Both the position numbers and the translations under genes were made by a program. Under the pieces are notes generated by a model, which worked only from the letters and a program-made list of their open reading frames with translations, had not been told where the DNA came from and searched no databases. From positions 1 through 64,000 of the forward strand of contig JANWVO010000015.1 of the NCBI GenBank assembly GCA_025056865.1: a stretch of DNA of 64,000 nucleotides, in the 5' to 3' direction. This DNA comes from Bryobacteraceae bacterium. GTDB lineage: Bacteria > Acidobacteriota > Terriglobia > Bryobacterales > Bryobacteraceae. Shown here in pieces: positions 8,614 to 16,691 of the stretch. Position 1 is the first letter of the stretch, and every line of letters starts with the position of its first letter.

Positions 8614-9531
8614 ATGGCACTCTCGCGTCGCTCTCTTCTCCACGCCGCGCCTGCCGCCGCCGCGGCCTTCGCGACCGCTTCCGCACAGCCCCAGAAGCCC
8701 GCCGGGCGCATCCGGCTGGCCGTTTCCACTTACTCCTACTGGCACTTCCGCGGCGAACGGTATCCCATCGAAGACGTCATCGATCACGCTGCCAGGCTCG
8801 GCTTCGAAGGCGTCGAAATCCTGCACCGCCAGATGCGCGACGAGTCCCCCTCCTACATCAATTCGCTCAAGCGCCGCGCCTTCCTCCAGGGCATCAGCTT
8901 CCCCATGCTCTCCATCCACCAGGACTTCGTCTTCCCTGCCGCCGACGAACGCCGCCGCCACATCGAGCACACCCGCCGCTGCCTCGAGCTCGCCGCCCGC
9001 CTCGGCATCCCCTGCGTGCGGCTCAACTCCGGCCGCTGGAAGACCATCCCCTCCTTCGACGACCTGATGAAGGTAAAAGGCAAGGAGCCCCCGCTGCCGG
9101 GCTACACCGACGAGGACGCCATCGGCTGGTGCGTCGGCGCCATCGAGCAGCTCATCCCCTTGTGCGAGCGGCTCGGCGTGATGCTCGCGCTCGAAAATCA
9201 CTGGGGCCTCACTACCGACGTCGACACCCTGCTGCGGATCCACCGCATGGTGAACTCGCCCTGGCTCGGCGTCAACCTCGACACCGGCAACTACCCGGGC
9301 GATCCCTACGAAGGTATCCGCAAGCTCGCGCCTCACGCCAGCATCGTCCAGGCCAAGACCTACTACGGCGGCGGCGAATGGTACACGCTCGACCTCGACT
9401 ACCGCCGCATCGCCGGCATCCTCCGCGAGGCCGGCTTCTCCGGCTGGGTCAGCCTCGAAATGGAGGGCAGGGAAGAGCCCCGCTCGGCCGTGGAGAAGTC
9501 CTACCGCCTGCTGCGCGAGGCCTTCGCCTGA
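8614..9531 (+). CDS. Exported sugar phosphate isomerase/epimerase-like TIM barrel
   Basis: A 305-residue protein of the xylose-isomerase-like TIM barrel family (AP endonuclease family 2). [25 protein letters not shown] is a twin-arginine-like signal peptide. Barrel hallmarks: [74 protein letters not shown] (metal-ligand Glu), [34 protein letters not shown] and [19 protein letters not shown]. Family members isomerise or epimerise sugars or keto-sugars with a divalent metal. The leader suggests periplasmic action. It is followed by a second, leaderless-peptide paralogue at 9579 and a ThuA protein. Confidence 0.82.
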   Translation: MALSRRSLLHAAPAAAAAFATASAQPQKPAGRIRLAVSTYSYWHFRGERYPIEDVIDHAARLGFEGVEILHRQMRDESPSYINSLKRRAFLQGISFPMLSIHQDFVFPAADERRRHIEHTRRCLELAARLGIPCVRLNSGRWKTIPSFDDLMKVKGKEPPLPGYTDEDAIGWCVGAIEQLIPLCERLGVMLALENHWGLTTDVDTLLRIHRMVNSPWLGVNLDTGNYPGDPYEGIRKLAPHASIVQAKTYYGGGEWYTLDLDYRRIAGILREAGFSGWVSLEMEGREEPRSAVEKSYRLLREAFA

Positions 9532-9563
9532 CCGCGTCCGTTCCCCCCGGCGCGCGGCTCTGG

Positions 9564-9569
9564 TAGGAT
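9564..9569 (+). promoter_or_regulatory. -10-like TAGGAT, 9 nt before second TIM-barrel gene
   Basis: TAGGAT ends 9 nt before the ATG at 9579 in the 47-bp gap between the two isomerase genes. No Shine-Dalgarno is visible before the ATG. Confidence 0.42.
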
Positions 9570-9578
9570 CGCCTCGCC

Positions 9579-10442
9579 ATGTTGGAGATCGGCTTTCACA
9601 CCGACGCGTTCAACTCCAGCTACTGGAGCTTCGACGACTGCCTCCGGTGGGCGCACCGCCACGGCGTGCGCCGCATCGAGTGCGGCGCCATCGACGGCGT
9701 GAGCTGGATCCACGGCCTCGGCTACCAGCCCCACGTCGCGCTCTGGGAGGACCCGCTGCTTCTGCGCCGGAAAATGGAAAAATACGGCGTCGAATTCTCG
9801 CAGATGGACGCGGCATTTCCACTCTCCCGGCCGGAAGGCGCCACGCTCGGCGTCGAATACATCCTTCACACGGTGCGCTGGGCGAAACTCGCCGGCTGCC
9901 CCTGCGTCGACACCACCGACGACCGCCGCCCGCCCGAAGGCATGACGGAGCGCGAGGCGCTCGATCACATGCGCCGCATCTACCGCCAGATCGTCCCCGT
10001 GGCCGAGGCCTACGGCATCATCATCAATATCGAGCCGCATGGCTGGTTCACCACCAGGCCGGACTTCATGGAGGAGATGCTCGGCTTCTGCGCCTCGCCC
10101 TTCCTCCGCATGAACATGGACACCGGCAACACGTACATCGCCGGCCAGGATCCGGTGGACTTTCTCCGCCGCTTCCTCGGCCGCGTCAGCCATGTCCATA
10201 TCAAGGACGTCAGCCCGTCGCTCGCCGCCGCCGCGCGCGGCGAGCTCACCGGCATCGCCGTCAGCCACTGCGCCATTGGCAGCGGCGTCAATGCGGACAA
10301 CATCCGGCAGTGCGTCCGCCTCCTCGTCGAAAACGGCTACTCGGGCGTGCTGAGCCTCGAGTGCGAAGGCGCCGGCGGGCCGATGATCGAACAGAGCCTT
10401 GCATGGGTGAGGGAACTGCTATGCTCCTTGCAACCGTCCTGA
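9579..10442 (+). CDS. Cytoplasmic sugar phosphate isomerase/epimerase-like TIM barrel
   Basis: A 287-residue TIM barrel of the same family as the preceding gene but with no signal peptide. Key segments are IGFHTDAFNSSYWSFDDCLRWAHRHGVRRIECGAID, GCPCVDTTDDRRPPEGM, IIINIEPHGWFTTRPDFMEEML (Glu ligand), LRMNMDTGNTYIAGQDPVDFLRRFLGRVSHVHIKDV (Asp/His ligands) and SGVLSLECEGAGGPMIEQSL. It probably acts on an imported sugar intermediate. The following ThuA gene begins inside its 3' end (22-bp overlap), so the two are translationally linked. Confidence 0.82.
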   Translation: MLEIGFHTDAFNSSYWSFDDCLRWAHRHGVRRIECGAIDGVSWIHGLGYQPHVALWEDPLLLRRKMEKYGVEFSQMDAAFPLSRPEGATLGVEYILHTVRWAKLAGCPCVDTTDDRRPPEGMTEREALDHMRRIYRQIVPVAEAYGIIINIEPHGWFTTRPDFMEEMLGFCASPFLRMNMDTGNTYIAGQDPVDFLRRFLGRVSHVHIKDVSPSLAAAARGELTGIAVSHCAIGSGVNADNIRQCVRLLVENGYSGVLSLECEGAGGPMIEQSLAWVRELLCSLQPS

Positions 10443-11878
10443 TCCGCGTCCTCCTTGTCACTGGCCAGACCGACCTGCCTTACCACGACTGGCGCGAATC
10501 GGCCCCCTTCCTCCGCGAACGGCTGGAAAAGACGGGCCGCTTCGAAGTGCGCGTGCTCGAAGAGCCGCGCGCGCTCAGCCGTGCCGCGCTGGAAGGCTAC
10601 GGCGCCATCCTCTGGCACTACAACGGCCCAAGGCTGCCGCGCGGGGCCGAACAGGCGGTGGAGGAGTTCGTCGCCTCCGGCGGGGGCTTCGTCTCCTTCC
10701 ACGGCGTCACCTACGGCGCGGCGCATGGCCAGACGCGCCGCCCCGACATGCGCTGGGAGCAGAACGCCCCCGCCTGGCCGGCTTTCCGGAAGCTCGTCGG
10801 CGGAGCCTGGAAGGTCGAAAACATCGGCCACTCGCTGCGGCACGTCTTCCCGGTGAAATTCGTCGACCGCGCGCATCCCGTCGCAGCAGGACTGCCGGAG
10901 ACGTTCCTCGCCAACGACGAGCTCTACCACCGGCTCGATCTCGAGCCGGGCGTCTCCGTCATCGCCCGCGCCTGGAGCGACCCCGCCCTCCAGGGCACCG
11001 GCAGGGAAGAGCCGATGGCATGGACCGCTTCATTCGGCAGGGGGCGCATCGCCCACACGCCCCTCGGCCATGACCTCTCCGCCATGGCACAGCCGGGCTT
11101 CCTTGCGCTGTTGGCCCGCATGCTCGAATGGGCGGCGACAGGCCAGGTGGCCGCCGCCGCGCCGCCCCGGCCGCAGCGGACCCGGACGCTTGTCGTCACC
11201 GGCGGCCACAGCTTCCCCTCCGCCTTCTTCTCCCTCTTCGACGATCCGCGCATCGAATGGACCTGCGCCGGCTCTGGGCCGGAGGCGTTCGGCCAGCGGC
11301 TGGCAGGCCGCTTCGACGTCATCGTATTTCACGACATGGGCGAAACCATCGGAGAAATAGAACAGAAAAATCTCCGCGAATTCGTGGAAAATGGCGGTGG
11401 AATTGTTTCCATCCACCACGCGATTGTCAACTACACGTCCTGGCCCTGGTGGTACGAGGAGGTCATCGGCGGGAAGTTCTTCACCCGGGACCGGCCGGAG
11501 CGGCCCAGATCGCTGTGGAAAGACGATGTCGAAATGGTCGCGGTGGCCGTCAGCGGCGCCGAACGCCATCCGGTCCTGCGCGGCGTCCCGCCCCTGCCGG
11601 TCAGGGACGAGGCCTACCGCAACATGTGGCACTCCCCGCGCATCCAGGTGCTGATGGAGGTGCGGCATCCGGACAACGACCGTCCTGTCGTCTACATCGG
11701 GCCCCACCCGAAGGCCCGCAGCGTGTACATCCAGCTCGGCCACAGCGCGGAGACCATCCGCTACCCCGGCTACCAGCGGCTGGTGCGCAACGCGGTCCTC
11801 TGGGCTGCGCGCGGGGGGCCGGACGATCCGGCAGGCGCGAAGCGGATCCCGGAGACAGTCCGCGGCGAAACGCGGTAG
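10421..11878 (+). CDS. Tandem ThuA-domain protein
   Basis: A 485-residue protein made of two ThuA-like (type 1 glutamine amidotransferase-fold) domains. The first spans residues 5-235 (RVLLVTGQTDLPYHDW, GYGAILWHYNGPRLP, FVASGGGFVSFHGVTYG, PMAWTASFGRGRIAHTPLGHD). The second spans 250-470 (TLVVTGGHSFPSAFFSLFDD, DVIVFHDMGETIGE, FVENGGGIVSIHHAIVNYTSWPWWYEEVIGGKF, RPVVYIGPHPKARSVYIQLGHSAE). ThuA proteins are linked to trehalose/3-keto-disaccharide use. Most homologues have a single domain. A weak hydrophobic start (MLLATVLIRVLLVTG) is more likely strand 1 than a signal peptide. The start overlaps the preceding isomerase gene. Confidence 0.75.
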   Translation: MLLATVLIRVLLVTGQTDLPYHDWRESAPFLRERLEKTGRFEVRVLEEPRALSRAALEGYGAILWHYNGPRLPRGAEQAVEEFVASGGGFVSFHGVTYGAAHGQTRRPDMRWEQNAPAWPAFRKLVGGAWKVENIGHSLRHVFPVKFVDRAHPVAAGLPETFLANDELYHRLDLEPGVSVIARAWSDPALQGTGREEPMAWTASFGRGRIAHTPLGHDLSAMAQPGFLALLARMLEWAATGQVAAAAPPRPQRTRTLVVTGGHSFPSAFFSLFDDPRIEWTCAGSGPEAFGQRLAGRFDVIVFHDMGETIGEIEQKNLREFVENGGGIVSIHHAIVNYTSWPWWYEEVIGGKFFTRDRPERPRSLWKDDVEMVAVAVSGAERHPVLRGVPPLPVRDEAYRNMWHSPRIQVLMEVRHPDNDRPVVYIGPHPKARSVYIQLGHSAETIRYPGYQRLVRNAVLWAARGGPDDPAGAKRIPETVRGETR

Positions 11879-11909
11879 CCGCCCGGAGTTTCGCGCTGCC
11901 GCAAACAAA

Positions 11910-11922
11910 CCCCGGACCGGGG
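11910..11922. terminator. Short GC hairpin between convergent genes
   Basis: CCCCGGACCGGGG, a 5-bp stem with a GAC loop, lies between the ThuA gene and the convergent dehydratase gene. It has no T-tract, so it is only a weak bidirectional terminator candidate. Confidence 0.3.
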
Positions 11923-11955
11923 CTGCGTCCCTGCCGTGTCCGTCGCGCCGGGATT

Positions 11956-13221
11956 CTATGCAGCGGGCGCCTGAATCCGGAAGGCCTCGCGCTTTTCCAC
12001 CTTCGCCGGATCGATCTCGATGCCGAACCCCGGCGCGTCCGGCAGCTCGATCCTCCCGCGTACAGGCACAGGCGGGCGCTTCTCGAAGTGGTAATACGAC
12101 CGCATCTTCAGGATCAGGTACTCCACCATCGGGCAGACAGCGGGCGATTGTGCCGCCACCACATGAAGCGCCGCATGCAGGGAATGTCCGTGCGGAATCA
12201 CCTGCACGCCCGCGGCGGAGGCCAGATGGCAGATCTTCAGCAGCTCGCTCACGCCGCCGCACCATTCCGGATCCGCCTGCACGACGTTGAGGGCCTGCGC
12301 GTCCAGATAGCGCTTCACCTCCCAGCGGTTGTAAAGGTGCTCGCCGGCAGCGACAGGGATGGAGGTGGCGCGCCGCAGCGCGGCGAACGAGTCGAGTTGA
12401 TCGGGGGGGAATGCCTCTTCGATCCAGCGCGGGTTGTACTGCTCCGACCGTTTCGCCCACGCGATGGCAAAGTCCAGCGTCCAGCCCATGTAGGCGTCGA
12501 ACATCAGGTCGACATCCTGCCCGGCGGCCAGCCGCAGCGCGAACACGAGGTCCACTGCGCGGCGCAGGCCCTCCGGCCCGTCGCCGGGGCCGTGCGCGAA
12601 GAACCACTTCTGGCAGCGGAAGCCCTGTTCCTTGAGCTCGGCGGCACGCCGCGCCGCGGCGTCCGGCTCCACGGGATAGCCGAGCGCGGACCCGTACGCC
12701 TCGATCTCGTTCCGTGTCGGTCCGCCGAGCAGCCGGTACACGGGCGCGCCCAGAACGCGTCCCCGCAGGTCCCACAGGCAGTTGTCGATGGCCGAGATGG
12801 CCATCATTGGGTGCGAGCTGCGGAAGTGGCGGTTGGAGCGGTACAGCACGTCCCACACCGTCTCCACCGCGAAGGCGTCCCGCCCCAGAACGAGATGCCT
12901 GAATTGCGTTTCAATCAGGATCGCGGCTTCCTGGTCGATCGGCCCATAGAGCCCCTCGCCGCCCCGGTCTGTCCGGATCGAGAGATAAATGGCCGACACC
13001 GGCGCTTCCCGCGGCGCCTGCGGCTGCTCGCGGTATGGCTGGGGGCGGAACTCCGGGTAGATGTGCAGCGGCTGCACCTGATACTGCCCCTCGACGCCCG
13101 GCGTCACCGTCCGCCTTCCGTGCAGCCGCACGAGCTCCACTGCCGTGATCCGGTGCGGCGCCGGCGGCGCAGCGAACACGGGCAGGGATGCCAGCGTCTT
13201 CAGGAACGATCGTCGCAGCAT
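11956..13221 (-). CDS. Exported enolase-superfamily dehydratase (rhamnonate-dehydratase-like)
   Basis: About 421 residues from the ATG at 13221 (another ATG is at 13239). MLRRSFLKTLASLPVFAA is a twin-arginine-like signal peptide. The enolase-superfamily barrel shows QKWFFAHGPGDGPEG, DLMFDAYMGW (first metal Asp), RWIEEAFPPDQ (Glu), PVAAGEHLYNRW (Glu) and IPHGHS (catalytic His), all close to L-rhamnonate dehydratase. Such enzymes dehydrate acid sugars to 2-keto-3-deoxy acids. Export is unusual because the family is normally cytoplasmic. The 5' end overlaps the 3' end of prmA, suggesting co-transcription. The substrate is inferred, not shown. Confidence 0.75.
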   Translation of the reverse strand: MLRRSFLKTLASLPVFAAPPAPHRITAVELVRLHGRRTVTPGVEGQYQVQPLHIYPEFRPQPYREQPQAPREAPVSAIYLSIRTDRGGEGLYGPIDQEAAILIETQFRHLVLGRDAFAVETVWDVLYRSNRHFRSSHPMMAISAIDNCLWDLRGRVLGAPVYRLLGGPTRNEIEAYGSALGYPVEPDAAARRAAELKEQGFRCQKWFFAHGPGDGPEGLRRAVDLVFALRLAAGQDVDLMFDAYMGWTLDFAIAWAKRSEQYNPRWIEEAFPPDQLDSFAALRRATSIPVAAGEHLYNRWEVKRYLDAQALNVVQADPEWCGGVSELLKICHLASAAGVQVIPHGHSLHAALHVVAAQSPAVCPMVEYLILKMRSYYHFEKRPPVPVRGRIELPDAPGFGIEIDPAKVEKREAFRIQAPAA

Positions 13222-14009
13222 AGCACCAGGCACCTCCACTCCTCCCGTCCCAGCGTCTCCAGCAGGCGGAAGCCGCGGGCGCGCAGCACGCGCTCCACCG
13301 CAGCCGCCTCGCGCTCCGGAAATCCGCCCGCCACCAGCAGCCTCGGCCGGATCCGCCCGTACTCCCCCGCCAGATGCTCGTGCGTCACCGCGTTGATGTT
13401 GGCGACGATGACATCCACGGTGCCCGCGCGCACCGCGCGCGCCGAGCCGCAGAACAGGTGCGCCGGCGTGCCGTCAGACCGCAGATTGGTTCGCGCTGAT
13501 TCGAGCGCGCCGAACTCCACGTCGCAGCCCGCCGCGAAACGCGCCCCCAGCAGACAGGCGGCCGACACCAGGATGCCCGAGCCGGTGCCGACATCCAGCA
13601 CCCGCTCTCCGGGCCGCAGATGCGCGTCCAGCGCCTCCAGGCAGAGCTGTGTCGCCGGATGCGCGCCCGTGCCCAGCGCCTGCCCCGGATGTACCACCAG
13701 ACGCAGCCTGCCTGCCGGGGTCGGGTTCTCGTCCCACTCCGGCGCCAGATACAGGCGCCGGCCCAGCGGAAACGCCGGCCACGCCTGCCGCGAAACGGCC
13801 TCCCAGTCGGTCTCGGGCACCTCCTCCACGCGCCGGTCGAACGCGGCGAACGCCTCGGCCAATCCTTCCGGGCTTTCGAAATACGCCCTCAGCTCACAGC
13901 GGCCGCCGGGCAACGTGATCTCTTCGATTCCCTGCGCGCCGCGCTCCCAAAGCTCGGCCGAGAGGAATTCCGCCTCCTCCCCGGCGCAGGTCAAAACAAG
14001 TGCGTACAT
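13200..14009 (-). CDS. prmA: Ribosomal protein L11 methyltransferase-like PrmA
   Basis: A 269-residue methyltransferase. HPGQALGTGAHPATQLCLEAL matches the PrmA signature (FGTGxHxTT region) and is followed by VLDVGTGSGILVSAACLLGA (SAM motif I) and DVIVANINAVTHEHLAGEY (motif IV). PrmA trimethylates ribosomal protein L11 in the cytoplasm. I chose the ATG at 14009, preceded by GAGAGAGCC, over the upstream in-frame ATG at 14066, because PrmA homologues begin directly with the MYALVLTCAGEEAEF-type strand. The dehydratase gene starts inside its 3' end. Confidence 0.85.
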   Translation of the reverse strand: MYALVLTCAGEEAEFLSAELWERGAQGIEEITLPGGRCELRAYFESPEGLAEAFAAFDRRVEEVPETDWEAVSRQAWPAFPLGRRLYLAPEWDENPTPAGRLRLVVHPGQALGTGAHPATQLCLEALDAHLRPGERVLDVGTGSGILVSAACLLGARFAAGCDVEFGALESARTNLRSDGTPAHLFCGSARAVRAGTVDVIVANINAVTHEHLAGEYGRIRPRLLVAGGFPEREAAAVERVLRARGFRLLETLGREEWRCLVLCCDDRS

Positions 14010-14088
14010 GGCTCTCTCAGGCGGTGGTTCGCGTCCCGGTCTATCAAACAGGCGGCCGCTGCGCAAGAGCCCTGCCGGAGGGCGTGCA

Positions 14089-14253
14089 TCAGTAGAAATC
14101 GGCGCAGCTCATGGAGTAGCCGCAGTCGGGGCAAAAGAGCTTGCACTTCCTCTGTTCCAGCCGCCGGGAACAGACCGGACACCACAGCATCGGCTCTGTC
14201 TCCCCCGGCTCGCCTCCGCCGGACTGCGGCGCGACAACCGGTTCCTCTTGCAT
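14089..14253 (-). CDS. Small zinc-ribbon protein (54 aa)
   Basis: A 54-residue protein. An acidic N-terminal half leads to MLWCPVCSRRLEQRKC and then LFCPDCGYSMSCADFY at the C terminus. The paired CPxC and CPDCG knuckles would bind one zinc ion, and the terminal SCADFY is a distinctive end I associate with a conserved small acidobacterial protein of unknown function. The ATG is preceded by TATACT at 6 nt. It lies between lexA and prmA on the same strand, with its own promoter signal. No function is assigned. Confidence 0.7.
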   Translation of the reverse strand: MQEEPVVAPQSGGGEPGETEPMLWCPVCSRRLEQRKCKLFCPDCGYSMSCADFY

Positions 14254-14259
14254 GCCCTG

Positions 14260-14265
14260 AGTATA
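14260..14265 (-). promoter_or_regulatory. -10-like TATACT, 6 nt before small zinc protein
   Basis: TATACT (four to five consensus matches) on the minus strand is separated from the ATG at 14253 by exactly 6 nt (CAGGGC), the leaderless spacing seen elsewhere in the window. Confidence 0.5.
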
Positions 14266-14280
14266 ATCCGGCCGCGCCCC

Positions 14281-14901
14281 TCAGCCGAGCCGCCGGATCA
14301 CCGTGCGCACGACGCCCTGAATCACCAGATCGGCGCGCGGGTGCAGCTCCGGATACGCCGGGTTCTCCGCCTTCAGATACCACGCGCCGCGCACCTTCAC
14401 CAGCCGCTTCAGCGTCGACTCGCCGTCGATCAGCGCCACGACGATCTGACCGGCCCGCGGCTCCGGGTTCGGCTCCACCAGCACCAGATCGCCGTCCAGG
14501 ATTCCGGCATCCTTCATCGAGTCGCCCCGCACCCGCAGCACGAACGACCCGGGCTTCGGCCGGAAGCCGAGCAGCGCCTCGTCCAGCCATGCTTCCACTC
14601 CTGTCTCTGCGCCATGCACCGGCTGCGGCGGCCCGGCGGGAACGGCGCCGTACAGCGGCAGCGCCAGCACGCGCGCCGGCAGGGCCTCGTTCTCCGCAGG
14701 CACGTCGATCCGGCGCGACCCCCGGTTGGACAGTCGGATGACTCCCTTCGCCTCCAGTGCCCGCAGGTGCCCGGCCACGCCATTCGGGCTGCGGATCCCG
14801 AAACGGCGCTGGATTTCCGGGATCGACGGCGAACAGCCGTTCTCGCGCCGGTAGGCGAGGATGAAGTCGTAGATCTCCCGCTGCCGCGCCGTCAGTTCCA
14901 T
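14281..14901 (-). CDS. lexA: LexA repressor
   Basis: A 206-residue LexA. The N-terminal winged helix (residues 1-65) begins MELTARQREIYDFILAYRRENGCSPS. YGAVPAGPPQ contains the Ala-Gly self-cleavage site. RVRGDSMKDAGI carries the catalytic Ser, and ALIDGESTLKRL the catalytic Lys. It represses DNA-repair genes and self-cleaves when stimulated by RecA filaments. The start is fixed by homology and by the promoter directly in front. A palindrome covering its -10 element probably mediates autorepression. The DUF72 gene diverges from the same 80-bp region. Confidence 0.93.
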   Translation of the reverse strand: MELTARQREIYDFILAYRRENGCSPSIPEIQRRFGIRSPNGVAGHLRALEAKGVIRLSNRGSRRIDVPAENEALPARVLALPLYGAVPAGPPQPVHGAETGVEAWLDEALLGFRPKPGSFVLRVRGDSMKDAGILDGDLVLVEPNPEPRAGQIVVALIDGESTLKRLVKVRGAWYLKAENPAYPELHPRADLVIQGVVRTVIRRLG

Positions 14902-14903
14902 AC

Positions 14904-14917
14904 TGTAATTATTTACA
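14904..14917. promoter_or_regulatory. Perfect palindrome over lexA -10, possible LexA operator
   Basis: TGTAATTATTTACA has perfect 5-bp arms (TGTAA/TTACA) around a 4-bp centre, ends 2 bp before the lexA ATG and covers its -10 hexamer. LexA is normally autoregulated, so this is a plausible operator, although it is not the CTGT-N8-ACAG box of Escherichia coli. Confidence 0.5.
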
Positions 14918-14936
14918 CTTCGCGCCCCGCAGTCAA
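14908..14936 (-). promoter_or_regulatory. lexA promoter, sigma70-like, leaderless geometry
   Basis: On the minus strand, TTGACT (14936-14931) is followed after 17 bp by AATAAT (14913-14908) and then 6 nt to the ATG at 14901. This predicts transcription starting at the A of the start codon. Confidence 0.6.
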
Positions 14937-14981
14937 TCCCTTTGCCCGCCGCGCGACAATAGGGAGCGAAAGGGGCGTTGT

Positions 14982-15953
14982 TTGGAGACTCTTCCGCTGT
15001 TTGCCGGGCCCTTGTCACCCCGCGAAAAACTGGCCGCGCGGCTGCGCGCGCTGGCCTCCGAAGGAGTCTACTTCGGGACGAGCTCGTGGAAATACGAGGG
15101 CTGGATCGGCCAGATTTACACGCGGGAGCGCTACATGACGCGCGGGCGCTTCTCGCAGAAGAAGTTTGCCGACGAATGCCTGGCAGAATATGCGGAAGTG
15201 TTTCCCGCCGTGGGGGGAGATTTCTCCTTTTATCAGTTCCCGTCAAAGTCTTATTGGAAACGGCTCTTCTCCGTCGCGCCGCGCCACCTGAAATTCGGGC
15301 TGAAAGTGCCGGAAACGATCACCGTGAAGGAGTGGCCCGGCCATGCCCGCTACGGGGAGCGCGGAGGCAGGCCCAACGAGCATTACCTCGACGCGGCTCT
15401 TTTCCAGAAGGCTTTTCTCGAGCCGCTCGAGGAAGACGCGGACCGCATCGGCGTGCTCATCTTTGAGTTCGGCATGATGGGCAGGCGCCACTATGAGAAC
15501 CCCGCCCGGTTTGCCAGCGACTTGAGCCGGTTCCTCCGGCAGCTTCCCGCCGGCTGGCGCTATGCCGTCGAGGTGCGCAACAAGGAGTATCTTGACGAGC
15601 CCTATTTCGAGGCGCTGCGCGGGAGCGGTGTGGCGCACGTCTTCAATGCCTGGACGCGCATGCCGCCGCTCGACGAACAGGCGTGCATCGATGCCGCCTA
15701 CACGGCGGATTTCCTGGTGGCGCGCGCGCTGCTGCGTCACGGCCGCACCTACGAGCAGGCGGTGGCGATGTTCGAGCCGTACGACCGTCTTCAGGAGGTG
15801 AACGAAGGCGCGCGCCGCGGCCTGCGGATGCTCGCCGAAAGGGCCCGCGGACGCCGTCAGATGGCTTTCCTCTTCGTCAACAACCGGCTCGAAGGCAACG
15901 CGCCCGCCACCATTCAGGCGGTGGTCGACGGGCTGCCGCCGGACTCCCAGTGA
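14982..15953 (+). CDS. DUF72 family protein
   Basis: A 323-residue DUF72 protein, a TIM-barrel family of unknown function. VYFGTSSWKYEGWIGQIY near residue 29 is the family start motif, followed by FYQFPSKSYWKRL, KFGLKVPETITVKEW, GVLIFEFGM, YAVEVRNKEYLDEPYFEAL and AFLFVNNRLEGNAPATIQAV. The start is a TTG preceded by a purine-rich AGGGAGCGAAAGGGG. It diverges from lexA, so LexA control is possible but unproven. Its 3' end overlaps the convergent SDR gene by 40 bp. Confidence 0.82.
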   Translation: METLPLFAGPLSPREKLAARLRALASEGVYFGTSSWKYEGWIGQIYTRERYMTRGRFSQKKFADECLAEYAEVFPAVGGDFSFYQFPSKSYWKRLFSVAPRHLKFGLKVPETITVKEWPGHARYGERGGRPNEHYLDAALFQKAFLEPLEEDADRIGVLIFEFGMMGRRHYENPARFASDLSRFLRQLPAGWRYAVEVRNKEYLDEPYFEALRGSGVAHVFNAWTRMPPLDEQACIDAAYTADFLVARALLRHGRTYEQAVAMFEPYDRLQEVNEGARRGLRMLAERARGRRQMAFLFVNNRLEGNAPATIQAVVDGLPPDSQ

Positions 15954-16684
15954 TCGCCGGCAAAGCGCCCCATCCGCTCGTCCCAGATGCCGAACTTGGC
16001 CGCCATCTGTCCGCCGTCCACCAGCAGCGCCGCGCCGGTAATGTAGGAAGCCAGCGGCGAAGCCAGGAACACAATGGCCGCCGCCACCTCCTCGGGCGTC
16101 CCGCCCCGGCCCAGCGGAATGTGGCGGAAGTACTCCTTGAGCAGTTCCGGCTGGGCGAAGTGGCCGGCGGTGAGGTCCGTGCGGATCAGCCCCGGGCACA
16201 CCGCGTTAACGCGGATGCCGAACGGCCCCAGCTCGTTGGCCGCCGTGCGCATCAGGCCCAGCAGGCCGGCTTTGGTGGCGTTGTAAGCCGTGAGATCCGC
16301 TTCGCCGTCGAAGGAGTTCGTGCTCGCCGTCAGCACGATGGCGCCGCGCCGCCGCGGCTTCATCCGGAGGGCGGCCAGCCGCACCGTATGGAAGGCGCCC
16401 GTCAGGTTGATGTCCACCAGCCGCCGCCACTCCGCGTCGCTGGTTTCTTCCAGCCGCCGGAAGATGGCCGTGCCGGCGTTGGCGATGACGATGTCCAGCT
16501 CCCCCGCCTGTTCGAAGGCGCGCTCGAGGGCTACAGTGTCGGCGACGTCCACGGGCGGGTCGCCCTTCAGGTCGGCGATCGCCACCTCGGCGCCGCAGGC
16601 CCGTAACGCTGCGGCCGCAGCCGCGCCAATGCCGCGCGCCCCGCCCGTCACCAGCGCCCGCTGCCCGCTCAGATCGATCCGCAT
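15914..16684 (-). CDS. Short-chain dehydrogenase/reductase
   Basis: A 256-residue classical SDR. VTGGARGIG (residues 10-18) is the NAD(P)-binding glycine motif, IVIANAG the structural NAG, and STNSFDGEADLTAYNATKAG holds the catalytic Ser and the YxxxK pair. NAVCPGLIRTDLTA and the C-terminal ITGAALLVDGGQ are typical. The substrate is unknown. An ATG at 16693 is in frame, but 16684 is preferred because TAGAAT lies 7 nt before it and the protein then begins at the first strand. It is convergent with the DUF72 gene and overlaps its end. Confidence 0.87.
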   Translation of the reverse strand: MRIDLSGQRALVTGGARGIGAAAAAALRACGAEVAIADLKGDPPVDVADTVALERAFEQAGELDIVIANAGTAIFRRLEETSDAEWRRLVDINLTGAFHTVRLAALRMKPRRRGAIVLTASTNSFDGEADLTAYNATKAGLLGLMRTAANELGPFGIRVNAVCPGLIRTDLTAGHFAQPELLKEYFRHIPLGRGGTPEEVAAAIVFLASPLASYITGAALLVDGGQMAAKFGIWDERMGRFAGDHWESGGSPSTTA

Positions 16685-16691
16685 GAGCCGC

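Noticed and set aside
14904-14917. Treating the lexA palindrome as a standard E. coli SOS box
   Set aside because: It has TGTAA-N4-TTACA rather than CTGT-N8-ACAG, so only a lineage-specific operator is proposed.
11128-15138. A 1336-codon open frame on the plus strand across the ThuA, dehydratase, prmA and lexA genes
   Set aside because: It is antisense to well-supported genes for most of its length, is Arg/Pro/Ala-rich and has no recognisable domain. Long antisense frames are expected in GC-rich DNA with strong third-position bias.
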